The translations under genes were made by a program, and so were the position numbers. From Burkholderiales bacterium (lineage in GTDB: Bacteria; Pseudomonadota; Gammaproteobacteria; Burkholderiales; Casimicrobiaceae), in the NCBI GenBank assembly GCA_025935435.1, contig JAICVH010000034.1, positions 1-11,632 on the forward strand: a stretch of DNA of 11,632 nt. Direction: 5' to 3'. The notes beneath the pieces were generated by a model, which did no database searches, was not told where the DNA came from, and saw nothing but the letters and a program-made list of their open reading frames with translations. Of this stretch, positions 1-8,946 are shown piece by piece. Every line of letters starts with the position of its first letter. Position 1 is the first letter of the stretch.

Positions 1-369
1 GCCCGTGCATGCGTCGAGGCCGGCGCCGACATGATTTTTCCGGAGGCGATCACCGAGCTTGCGATGTACCGTCGCTTCGCCGACGCCGTACGCGTGCCGG
101 TTCTCGCCAACCTGACGGAGTTCGGGCAGACGCCGCTGTTCAGTCTCGATGAGATTGCGGGCGCCGGCGTGGCGATCGCGCTCTATCCGCTGTCGGCGTT
201 TCGTGCGATGAACCAGGCGGCGCTCAACGTGTATCAGGCGCTGCGGCGGGATGGCACGCAGAAGAACGTCGTCGGGACGATGCAGACTCGTAACGACTTG
301 TACGACTACCTCGGCTATCACGCGTACGAGCAGAAACTCGACCAGCTCTTTGCACGCCGCAAAACCTGA
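1..369 (+). CDS. prpB: 2-methylisocitrate lyase PrpB, C-terminal part (5' end outside window)
   Basis: The reading frame is open from the first base and ends at the TGA at 367-369, so only the last 122 residues of a protein usually near 290-300 residues are present. The stretches FPEAITELAMYRRFADAV, NLTEFGQTPLFSLDE and ALYPLSAFRAMN, and the ending TMQTRNDLYDYLGYH, match the C-terminal half of PrpB as I remember E. coli PrpB. The enzyme belongs to the isocitrate lyase/PEP mutase superfamily (TIM barrel, Mg2+-dependent) and cleaves 2-methylisocitrate to succinate and pyruvate, the last step of the methylcitrate cycle. The catalytic Cys loop lies upstream of the window and cannot be checked. The apparent ATG at 31 is an internal Met, not the start. 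prpC begins 2 nt after the stop, so the genes are co-transcribed. Identity is secure because prpC and prpD follow. Confidence 0.95.
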   Translation, partial: ARACVEAGADMIFPEAITELAMYRRFADAVRVPVLANLTEFGQTPLFSLDEIAGAGVAIALYPLSAFRAMNQAALNVYQALRRDGTQKNVVGTMQTRNDLYDYLGYHAYEQKLDQLFARRKT

Positions 370-371
370 CG

Positions 372-1541
372 ATGAACGCCACCACGACTACCGACGCACC
401 CGTCGCCATCAGCAAGCCGAAAAAATCCGTCGCCCTGTCCGGCGTCCCGGCCGGCAACACCGCGCTGTGCACGGTCGGACGTACCGGAAACGACCTGCAT
501 TACCGCGGCTACGACATTCTCGATATGGCGGCCGTGTGCGAGTTCGAGGAAATCGCGCATCTGCTCGTGCACGGTGCGCTGCCGACATCCGCGCAACTCG
601 CGGCGTATCACGGCAAGCTTGCGTCGCTGCGTGCGATTCCCGGGCCGGTCCGCAGCGTACTCGAGAAAATACCCGCGTCGGCACATCCGATGGATGTGAT
701 GCGCACCGGTGTTTCGATGCTCGGTAGCGTACTGCCGGAGGATGCTGCGCACGGCCCGGCCGGCGCGCGCGACATCGCCGACCGTTTGCTCGCGTCGCTC
801 GGCTCGATGCTGCTCTACTGGTACCACTACAGCCGCAACGGGGCGCGCATCGACGTCGAAACCGACGACGCGTCGATCGGCGGGCATTTCCTGCATCTGC
901 TGCACGGCCGCGCCCCGGCGGCCGAGTGGGTGCGCGCGATGCATACATCGCTCAATCTGTATGCGGAGCACGAGTTCAATGCGTCGACGTTCGCCGCGCG
1001 CGTGATCGCCGGGACCGGTTCCGACGTCTATTCGGCGATCACTGGCGCGATCGGCGCACTGCGCGGCCCCAAGCACGGCGGCGCCAACGAATTCTCGTTC
1101 GAAGTTCAGCAGCGTTACGCAACACCCGACCAGGCGGAGGCCGACATTCGCCGACGCGTCGCGGCGCGCGAGGTGGTGATCGGTTTCGGGCATCCGGTGT
1201 ACACGGTTTCGGACCCACGGAACAAGGTGATCAAGGAAGTGGCGCGCGAGCTGGCCACGAACGCCGGCGACACGAAGATGTTCGACATCGCCGAGCGTCT
1301 CGAACAGGTCATGTGGGACGCGAAAAGGATGTTCCCCAATCTCGACTGGTTTTCCGCAGTCAGTTACCACGCGATGGCAGTGCCGACCGCGATGTTCACG
1401 CCGCTTTTCGTCATCGCGCGCACGTCCGGCTGGGCCGCGCATGTCATCGAACAGCGCGAAGACGGCAAGATCATCCGGCCGTCGGCGAATTACGTTGGTC
1501 CCGAGGACAGAACGTTCGTGCCGCTCGAAGCACGCACGTAG
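372..1541 (+). CDS. prpC: 2-methylcitrate synthase PrpC
   Basis: This 389-residue protein of the citrate synthase family condenses propionyl-CoA with oxaloacetate to give 2-methylcitrate, in the cytoplasm. The early stretch GRTGNDLHYRGYDILDMA is typical of the short PrpC/GltA-2 type, which lacks the N-terminal extension of the allosteric hexameric citrate synthases. The catalytic residues are visible: His235 in GPKHGGANE, His274 in GFGHPVY, and Asp325 in NLDWFSAVSYH. The C-terminal GWAAHVIEQR stretch is also typical. Length is normal for PrpC (about 370-390). The ATG at 372 is 2 nt after the prpB stop with no strong Shine-Dalgarno sequence, which suggests translational coupling. Sequence alone cannot exclude citrate synthase activity, but position between prpB and prpD makes PrpC the best call. 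Confidence 0.96.
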   Translation: MNATTTTDAPVAISKPKKSVALSGVPAGNTALCTVGRTGNDLHYRGYDILDMAAVCEFEEIAHLLVHGALPTSAQLAAYHGKLASLRAIPGPVRSVLEKIPASAHPMDVMRTGVSMLGSVLPEDAAHGPAGARDIADRLLASLGSMLLYWYHYSRNGARIDVETDDASIGGHFLHLLHGRAPAAEWVRAMHTSLNLYAEHEFNASTFAARVIAGTGSDVYSAITGAIGALRGPKHGGANEFSFEVQQRYATPDQAEADIRRRVAAREVVIGFGHPVYTVSDPRNKVIKEVARELATNAGDTKMFDIAERLEQVMWDAKRMFPNLDWFSAVSYHAMAVPTAMFTPLFVIARTSGWAAHVIEQREDGKIIRPSANYVGPEDRTFVPLEART

Positions 1542-1553
1542 CCGCCGCTCACT

Positions 1554-3008
1554 ATGTCCACATTCACGGCATCGTCCGCCCGCCCCCGCCCCGACCCGGT
1601 GCTGGTCGACATCGCCGACTACGTCGCCACCTACGAGATCACGAGCGACGAGGCGTACCGCACCGCGCACTACTGCCTGCTCGACACGCTTGGATGCGGT
1701 TTCGAGGCGCTGTCTTACCCGGCGTGCACGAAGCTGCTCGGACCGATCGTCCCCGGGACGATCGTCCCGAACGGCGCGAAGGTGCCCGGTACGCCGTATC
1801 AACTCGATCCGGTGCAGGCCGCGTTCAATCTCGGTGCAATGATTCGGTGGCTGGATTTCAACGACACGTGGCTTGCCGCCGAGTGGGGTCATCCGTCCGA
1901 CAATCTCGGCGGCATCCTGATGACGGCGGATTGGCTGTCGCGCAATGGGGCCGCCGCCGGACGTGCGCCGCTGACCGTGCGCGACGTCCTGACCGCGATG
2001 ATCAAGGCGCACGAAATCCAGGGCGTCATCGCACTCCGGAACAGTTTCAACCGCATCGGTCTCGATCACGTCGTGCTCGTCAAGGTTGCATCGACGGCGG
2101 TCGTCGCGCATATGCTCGGCCTGTCGCGCGATGCAACGATCAACGCCGTATCGCTTGCATGGGTCGACGGTCAAAGCCTGCGCACGTATCGGCATGCGCC
2201 GAATACCGGCTCCCGCAAGAGTTGGGCGGCCGGCGACGCGACATCCCGCGCCGTGCGGCTCGCGTTGATCGCCAGCACGGGCGAGATGGGCTACCCGTCG
2301 GTGTTGACGGCGAAGACCTGGGGCTTCTACGACGTGCTTTTCAAAGGACAGCCCTTCAGCTTCGAGCGCCCCTACGGCAGCTACGTGATGGAACACGTGC
2401 TGTTCAAGATCAGCTTTCCCGCCGAATTTCATGCGCAAACGGCGGTCGAATGTGCAATGCAGCTGCATCCGCGCGTGCGTGACCGCCTGGCCGATATTCG
2501 CCGGATCACGATCCGCACGCACGAATCGGCGATTCGAATCATCGACAAGCAGGGGCCGCTCGCCAATCCTGCGGATCGGGACCACTGTATCCAGTACATG
2601 GTGGCAGTGCCGCTGATCTTCGGCCGGTTGACCGCCTCCGATTACGAGGACGGCGTCGCGGCCGACCCGCGCATCGACGCATTGCGCGAGCGGATGGTGT
2701 GCGTCGAGGACCCCGGTTTTTCGCGCGATTACCTGGACCCCGAGCGCCGCTCGATTGCGAACGGCATCACGATCGAGTTCAGCGATGGCACGAAGACGCC
2801 GGAAGTCGTCGTCGAGTATCCGATCGGGCATCGCCGCCGACGCGACGAAGGGATTCCGTTGTTGATCGAGAAGTTCCGGACGAATGTCGCGCGCCGGTTT
2901 GCGCCAAAGCAGCAGCAGTCGATCGTCGACGTTGCACTTGATCCGCAGCGCCTTGCGGCGATGGCGGTGAACGAGTTCGTGGATCTGATGATCGTTCAGG
3001 AGGAGTGA
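1554..3008 (+). CDS. prpD: 2-methylcitrate dehydratase PrpD
   Basis: This 484-residue protein has nearly the length of E. coli PrpD. It is the iron-sulfur-independent enzyme that dehydrates 2-methylcitrate to 2-methyl-cis-aconitate (MmgE/PrpD family). Highly conserved blocks are present: DFNDTWLAAEWGHPSDN at residues 101-117, AMIKAHEIQG, SFNRIGLDH, SLRTYRHAPNTGSRKSWAAG around 206-225, RPYGSYVMEHVLFKISFPAE, and GPLANPADRDHCIQYMVAVP. The first 15 residues are Ser/Ala/Pro-rich and variable. The gene starts 12 nt after the prpC stop with little Shine-Dalgarno signal. Its last codons contain AGGAGG (2998-3003), which serves whatever is translated next. Its presence means that the Fe-S enzyme AcnD and its isomerase PrpF are not needed for this step. 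Confidence 0.97.
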   Translation: MSTFTASSARPRPDPVLVDIADYVATYEITSDEAYRTAHYCLLDTLGCGFEALSYPACTKLLGPIVPGTIVPNGAKVPGTPYQLDPVQAAFNLGAMIRWLDFNDTWLAAEWGHPSDNLGGILMTADWLSRNGAAAGRAPLTVRDVLTAMIKAHEIQGVIALRNSFNRIGLDHVVLVKVASTAVVAHMLGLSRDATINAVSLAWVDGQSLRTYRHAPNTGSRKSWAAGDATSRAVRLALIASTGEMGYPSVLTAKTWGFYDVLFKGQPFSFERPYGSYVMEHVLFKISFPAEFHAQTAVECAMQLHPRVRDRLADIRRITIRTHESAIRIIDKQGPLANPADRDHCIQYMVAVPLIFGRLTASDYEDGVAADPRIDALRERMVCVEDPGFSRDYLDPERRSIANGITIEFSDGTKTPEVVVEYPIGHRRRRDEGIPLLIEKFRTNVARRFAPKQQQSIVDVALDPQRLAAMAVNEFVDLMIVQEE

Positions 3009-3026
3009 ATGAGGGTGAGCGAATGA
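3009..3026 (+). other. Five-codon mini-ORF (MRVSE) after prpD with strong ribosome binding site
   Basis: ATG at 3009 follows the prpD stop directly and lies 5 nt downstream of a consensus AGGAGG at 2998-3003. It encodes Met-Arg-Val-Ser-Glu and ends in a TGA at 3024-3026. That TGA overlaps an ATG at 3023 that is in frame with the DUF3617 gene. This is the best Shine-Dalgarno signal in the operon, yet it points to a tiny ORF. It could be a reinitiation device that hands ribosomes to the next frame, or chance. There is no evidence that the peptide itself has a function. Confidence 0.3.
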
Positions 3027-3100
3027 CGATCGAGGAACGGAGCGAAGGCGCGCGGTTTGCAGCGCTTTCCGGCGATGCACGCAGTGACGGTGCGCTTGCG

Positions 3101-3176
3101 CGATCCGCGTGCGTCGGCTCGGTGTGCTCTCGATCCGCGTTGCCCGATCCACGATCCTCGATGTTCGATCCTCGCT
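3101..3176 (+). repeat. Clustered CGATCC-type short repeats before and into the DUF3617 gene
   Basis: The hexamer CGATCC occurs at 3101, 3131, 3145, 3152 and 3166. The 10-mer CGATCCGCGT is exactly repeated at 3101 and 3131, and the copies at 3152 and 3166 both read CGATCCTCG. Spacings are 30, 14, 7 and 14, so the last four copies fall on a 7-nt ladder. This looks like a degenerate tandem array in the low-conservation gap between prpD and the DUF3617 signal peptide. The last copy lies inside codons 2-4 of the preferred start. No function can be assigned. Confidence 0.5.
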
Positions 3177-3735
3177 CGCTGCTCGTCCTCGCCCTTCTTG
3201 TCGTCGGCGCCGGCGTCCACGCCCAGGAGTTTCCGAAACTCAAGGCGGGGTTGTGGGAAATGGAGCGTTCTTCCGATCGGTCGACGCAGCAGCCGAACCG
3301 AATGACGATGTGCCTCGACGACTCGGTGCAGAAGCAGATGTTCGAGATGGGTCTCGGCGCGATGAAAGGCATGTGCAGCAAGCACGACTTCTCGTTCTCC
3401 GGCAACCGTGGCCAGGGCGATTTCGTATGCGACATCGCGGGAAGTCGAATGCATTCCAAATCGACGATCGCCCTCACCGGCAACACGGCGTACCGCACGG
3501 AAATTCGCACGACGTACGACCCGCCGTTCATGGGCCAGACGCAATCGGTGAGCGTGCTTACCGCACGTCACGTTGGCGCATGCAAGCCCGGTCAGCGTGC
3601 CGGGGACATCGTGATGCCGAACGGCCAGACGTTCAACGCCCGTGACGCCATGGGCGGCGCGATCGCGAATCCACCCACCGCCCCGAGGCCTCGCCCGCCC
3701 GCGGGGGAACGACCGCGCACCGACCGACAACCAGG

Positions 3736-3739
<4 letters not shown>
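3161..3739 (+). CDS. DUF3617 family exported protein
   Basis: With the ATG at 3161 this is a 192-residue protein. It starts with a signal peptide (MFDPRS, hydrophobic residues 7-18, then VHA|Q, predicted cleavage after Ala21), so it should be periplasmic or outer-membrane-associated. The mature start, with KLKAGLWEMERSS and MTMCLDDSVQ, is typical of DUF3617, a small proteobacterial family without known function. Four cysteines (51, 72, 90, 141) could form two disulfides, as expected outside the cytoplasm. The last 25 residues are Pro/Arg-rich. The same frame stays open upstream, with possible starts at ATG 3023 (SD-like GAGGG) and GTG 3005. These would put about 46-52 Arg/Ser-rich residues ahead of the signal peptide, so I prefer 3161 although it lacks a clear Shine-Dalgarno sequence. 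The stop overlaps the acnA start (ATGA at 3736-3739). The family call is fairly sure, the start less so. Confidence 0.8.
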
Positions 3740-6582
<2,843 letters not shown>

Positions 6583-6591
6583 TCGGAACAC

Positions 6592-6623
6592 GCGGCGCGG
6601 CGCCGTGATCGGTGGCGCGCCGC
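6592..6623 (+). promoter_or_regulatory. GC-rich hairpin abutting the GTG start of the permease gene
   Basis: GCGGCGCG at 6592-6599 is the reverse complement of CGCGCCGC at 6616-6623, giving an 8-bp all-G/C stem with a 16-nt loop that ends one base before the GTG at 6625. There is no T-run, so this is not a classic intrinsic terminator. In mRNA it would bury the sequence where a ribosome binding site would sit, which could lower translation of the transporter or separate it from acnA. In DNA this rich in G and C, a stem of this size can also arise by chance. Confidence 0.3.
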
Positions 6624-6624
6624 C

Positions 6625-7506
6625 GTGAACGACGCCGCGGCGAATCCGCTGCGGCGTGCGCTGCCGCTGTTCCTGTTTGCGGGCCTCTGCCTGTCGTCAC
6701 TCGACGCGACCGGCAAGTACCTTGTCCGCGACCACTCGCTGCTGCTCGTCGTGTGGGCGCGCTATGCCGGGCAGATGGCGGTCGTTGCACCGTTCGCGTG
6801 GCATCGCACCGGTCCGGGCTTCTGGCGCACGCGCAAGTTGCGGCTGCAGTTGCTGCGCTCCGCCATGCTGGTGCTGGCAACGCTCGGCTTTTTCGGCGGA
6901 CTTCGATATCTGCCGCTCGCCGAAGCGTCGGCGATCACCTTTCTGGCACCGATTTTCGTCGTCGTCCTGTCGTGGCCGATCCTGAAGGAGCGCGCGACCC
7001 ACGCACGCCGTATCGCCTCGGTGACGGGCTTCGTGGGAATACTGATCCTGCTCCGCCCCGGCTCGGCGGTCACGCATCCGGCCGTCGTGCTGCTCATGGG
7101 TGCCGCGCTCGCCAACGCACTGTATCAACTGCTGACGCGCCGGTTGCTCGATGAAAGCCCGCATACGACGCTTTTCTACAGCGCGAGCGTGGGTACCGTC
7201 GTCCTGTCGCTGGCGTTGCCCTTCGCCGTCGATATCGATGAATTCTCGCGCGCGTCCATTCCGTTGTTCGTGCTGATGGGATTGCTGGCTGGCGCCGGAC
7301 ACTGGTGCCTCACGCACGCGTATCTGACGGCGCCCGCATCGCTGTTGACGCCGTTTACGTATCTGCAAATCCTGTGGGCGACTGCATTCGGCTATGCGGT
7401 TTTCGGCCAGCATCCGGATGGCATCTCCGCTATCGGAATGGCCATCATCGTCGCAAGCGGCGTGTCGCTTGCGCTGTGGGAGCGCCGACGGATGCGTTTG
7501 CTGTAA
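6625..7506 (+). CDS. DMT superfamily (EamA) inner-membrane permease
   Basis: This 293-residue, very hydrophobic protein has about ten predicted transmembrane helices in two five-helix halves, the EamA/drug-metabolite transporter architecture. Diagnostic stretches are the first helix with SSLDATGKYLV, then WARYAGQMAVV, GLRYLPLAEASAITFLAPIF in the first half, and AYLTAPASLLTPFTYLQILW with GYAVFGQHPD in the second. Both conserved ends of an EamA repeat can be read. The short charged end ERRRMRLL is probably cytoplasmic. The substrate cannot be told: relatives export amino acids, nucleotides or other small metabolites. The only in-frame start before the first helix is the GTG at 6625, which has no clear Shine-Dalgarno sequence and directly follows a GC-rich hairpin. 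It lies 42 nt after acnA on the same strand, so read-through from the propionate operon is possible. Confidence 0.9.
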   Translation: MNDAAANPLRRALPLFLFAGLCLSSLDATGKYLVRDHSLLLVVWARYAGQMAVVAPFAWHRTGPGFWRTRKLRLQLLRSAMLVLATLGFFGGLRYLPLAEASAITFLAPIFVVVLSWPILKERATHARRIASVTGFVGILILLRPGSAVTHPAVVLLMGAALANALYQLLTRRLLDESPHTTLFYSASVGTVVLSLALPFAVDIDEFSRASIPLFVLMGLLAGAGHWCLTHAYLTAPASLLTPFTYLQILWATAFGYAVFGQHPDGISAIGMAIIVASGVSLALWERRRMRLL

Positions 7507-7510
7507 TGCC

Positions 7511-7516
7511 TATAAT
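7511..7516 (+). promoter_or_regulatory. Perfect -10 box (TATAAT) for the alanine-rich lipoprotein gene
   Basis: TATAAT occurs at 7511-7516, just after the permease stop, with a TG two bases upstream (7507-7508) that nearly makes an extended -10. No good -35 is present at 16-18 bp spacing. In GC-rich DNA an exact TATAAT between genes is a meaningful signal. Transcription would begin near 7522-7524, leaving a leader of about 78 nt before the lipoprotein ATG at 7601. The start site is inferred from spacing only. Confidence 0.55.
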
Positions 7517-7600
7517 CATCGGCTGAGGGACGCGCTTGCAATGCACGTTCTCACAGCGGTTCTGGGTCCGACACGAGTCACCTTTCGAATGGGAGAAAGC

Positions 7601-8002
7601 ATGAACAGATCGATCTACACCACACTGGCCGCGATCACCCTCACCGCGCTGATCGCGGGGTGCGGGCAGCAATCGCAGCAGGCAGCCGACAAGGCGCGCG
7701 ACTCGGCGTCGAAGGCCGCGGATTCCGCAGCCACCGCCGCGAAGGATGCGGCGGCCGCGGCGTCCGCCGCCGCGAAGGACGCCAGCGCTGCGGCAGCCAA
7801 CTCGGCCAAGGCGGCAGCCGACGCAACCAAGGACGCTACCGCCAAGGCTGCCGACGCGACCAAGGACACGGCGGCGAAAGCGGCGGATGCGACCAAGGAC
7901 GCAGCCAATCAAGCCGCCAACGCGACCCAGGACGCCGCCGCCAAGGCAGCGGACGCCGCGCGCAAGGCGAACGAGGCTGCCAAGGATGCGGCGAAAAAGT
8001 AA
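7601..8002 (+). CDS. Alanine-rich lipoprotein made of 11-residue repeats
   Basis: This 133-residue protein has a lipoprotein signal peptide (MNRS, hydrophobic core, lipobox LIAGC with the lipidated Cys21). The residue after Cys is Gly, not Asp, so by the E. coli +2 rule it would be sorted to the outer membrane. From residue 28 the whole mature protein follows an 11-residue period, clearest at 72-82 (AADATKDATAK), 83-93 (AADATKDTAAK) and 94-104 (AADATKDAANQ). It is Ala, Lys and Asp rich, with no aromatic residues and no Cys after the lipobox. Such hendecads form long amphipathic helices, as in group-3 LEA proteins and apolipoproteins. A structural or stress-related envelope role is plausible but inferred. 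The ATG at 7601 is preceded by GGGAGAA and gives the correct lipoprotein N-terminus; an in-frame ATG at 7541 would not. The gene has its own -10 box and terminator. Confidence 0.85.
   Translation: MNRSIYTTLAAITLTALIAGCGQQSQQAADKARDSASKAADSAATAAKDAAAAASAAAKDASAAAANSAKAAADATKDATAKAADATKDTAAKAADATKDAANQAANATQDAAAKAADAARKANEAAKDAAKK
7682..7999 (+). repeat. 33-bp (11-codon) tandem repeat array inside the lipoprotein gene
   Basis: Units begin at codons 28, 39, 50, 61, 72, 83, 94, 105, 116 and 127, always 11 codons apart; the last is cut to seven codons. Units from codon 72 on are the most alike in DNA (GCcGAcGCgACCAAGGAC core), while the first four are worn down to Ala/Ser-rich versions. This pattern fits growth by tandem duplication. 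Copy number may vary between strains. Confidence 0.75.
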
Positions 8003-8024
8003 CGTGCCGCGTCAGTCGGCATGG

Positions 8025-8056
8025 AACGGCCGTCACGTCGACGGCCGTTTCTTTTT
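8025..8056 (+). terminator. Intrinsic terminator after the lipoprotein gene
   Basis: AACGGCCGT (8025-8033) and ACGGCCGTT (8041-8049) form a perfect 9-bp stem with a 7-nt loop, followed by a T-rich run (TTTCTTTTT at 8048-8056). The hairpin begins 22 nt after the lipoprotein stop codon. It is the clearest terminator in the window and closes a single-gene transcription unit. Confidence 0.9.
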
Positions 8057-8248
8057 GGAGTGGCCCAGAGGCGCGGACGTTGAGCGACGTGGCCGAGCAC
8101 CCTTCGTCGGCGGCGTCATGCCATTGGCATATCGATTGCACGATTGCCTGTGGTTGCGTCGGGCCGACGCTTACCCGTCCAAAGGGCGGGACTGACCTCC
8201 CGCAGCGTCGCCGCCGCAACCACCCCTTTTCATCCGCTCGAACGGACC

Positions 8249-8920
8249 GTGAACTCGCGCACGCTCTTGCGCCGGACGCCGACAGGCGACGCGGAAGTCG
8301 TCGTGCCCGCAAGCGGATTGTCGGTGACGCAACGGCGCATCCTCCGGCTGCTCGACCAACCCGCACGGCTTGGCGATCTGCACGTCGGCAGATCGCTCGA
8401 ATCGTCACGGCTCGTACATGAAGCCGTGCTTCTCCAGCGCGCAGGCCTCATCCGGTTTGAAGTGACGCGCGATCCGCGCGACCTCGCCGCGGCGAATGCG
8501 GCAACGATCCGCACGCCGGCGCGTCCGCTCGCGCGACCGTTACCGATCGCCGTCGTGTTCGTTGCGGCGTCCGTCGTCGTGTGGGCTGGCTGGCGGTACA
8601 ACTCGTCGCCTGCCGCCCCATCGGATAACCGGCGTCACGTCGGAACTTCGCAGACGTCGGACGCTCCGAAGCGGCCGTCCCCGGAAGCGAGCAAGGATCC
8701 GCCCGTCATCGCCACGCGCGTGCTGAAGGGCGAAGTCACCGACCGCAATCGCGACGCGAAGGATCGAACAGCGGCGCGTACAGCGGCAGCGTCGGCGACC
8801 ACCGAAGCCGCGGCGGTCACTTCGATGGGATCCGCAGCATCGCGGACCACTGCCGCGCCGGCAAGCGACGATGCGCGCGCGGCGGACCCTCGGACGCCGC
8901 TGGATCCGCCGGATCCCTGA
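8249..8920 (+). CDS. Unrecognised protein: winged-helix-like N-terminus, one transmembrane helix, disordered tail
   Basis: From the GTG at 8249 this is a 223-residue protein. Residues 1-75 (MNSRTLLRRTPTGDAEV, then LSVTQRRILRLLDQPARLGD and VHEAVLLQRAGLIRFE) look like a small winged-helix fold and resemble N-termini of other betaproteobacterial hypothetical proteins I have seen. Residues 98-115 (PIAVVFVAASVVVWAGW) form one transmembrane helix. Residues 117-223 are Ala/Thr/Asp/Pro/Ser-rich and probably disordered. With the Arg-rich flank before the helix, the N-terminus should be cytoplasmic and the tail periplasmic. The frame is open upstream with a TTG at 8144, but the added Arg/Ser/Ala-rich residues look non-coding. 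Function is unknown; membrane-anchored regulation is only a guess. The 246 bp between the lipoprotein stop and this start hold the terminator and nothing else I can support. Confidence 0.7.
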   Translation: MNSRTLLRRTPTGDAEVVVPASGLSVTQRRILRLLDQPARLGDLHVGRSLESSRLVHEAVLLQRAGLIRFEVTRDPRDLAAANAATIRTPARPLARPLPIAVVFVAASVVVWAGWRYNSSPAAPSDNRRHVGTSQTSDAPKRPSPEASKDPPVIATRVLKGEVTDRNRDAKDRTAARTAAASATTEAAAVTSMGSAASRTTAAPASDDARAADPRTPLDPPDP

Positions 8921-8934
8921 ACGGTACCGGCTAG

Positions 8935-8940
8935 TACAAT
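8935..8940 (+). promoter_or_regulatory. ttcA: -10-like box (TACAAT) immediately before ttcA
   Basis: TACAAT at 8935-8940 lies six bases before the ttcA ATG at 8947. The normal distance from a -10 box to the start of transcription puts the start at or next to the A of the ATG, so the mRNA could be leaderless. No convincing -35 is seen at 17 bp spacing. The only purines before the ATG, CGGCGG, are a poor Shine-Dalgarno sequence. Confidence 0.4.
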
Positions 8941-8946
8941 CGGCGG

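Noticed and set aside
926..2482. A 518-codon + strand open frame across prpC and prpD
   Set aside because: It lies out of frame over two well-supported enzymes, is Arg-rich and has no domain; it is a GC-bias shadow.
318..3152. A 944-codon open frame on the - strand opposite prpB-prpC-prpD
   Set aside because: The + strand genes are clearly real and conserved. The antisense product is Arg/His/Asp-rich with no recognisable domain, as expected when G/C-ending codons remove stops from a complementary frame.
2996..3730. A 244-codon - strand frame opposite the DUF3617 gene
   Set aside because: The + strand product has a signal peptide and family motifs, and the antisense product has neither.
7445..7912. 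Gly/Arg-rich and Ala-rich - strand frames across the lipoprotein gene
   Set aside because: These are direct reflections of the 33-bp repeat read on the other strand; the + strand has the lipobox, ribosome binding site, promoter and terminator.
8144..8248. TTG start at 8144 giving a 35-residue extension to the winged-helix-like protein
   Set aside because: The extension is Arg/Ser/Ala-rich without motifs, while the GTG at 8249 gives an N-terminus (MNSRTLLRRT) like those of similar proteins.
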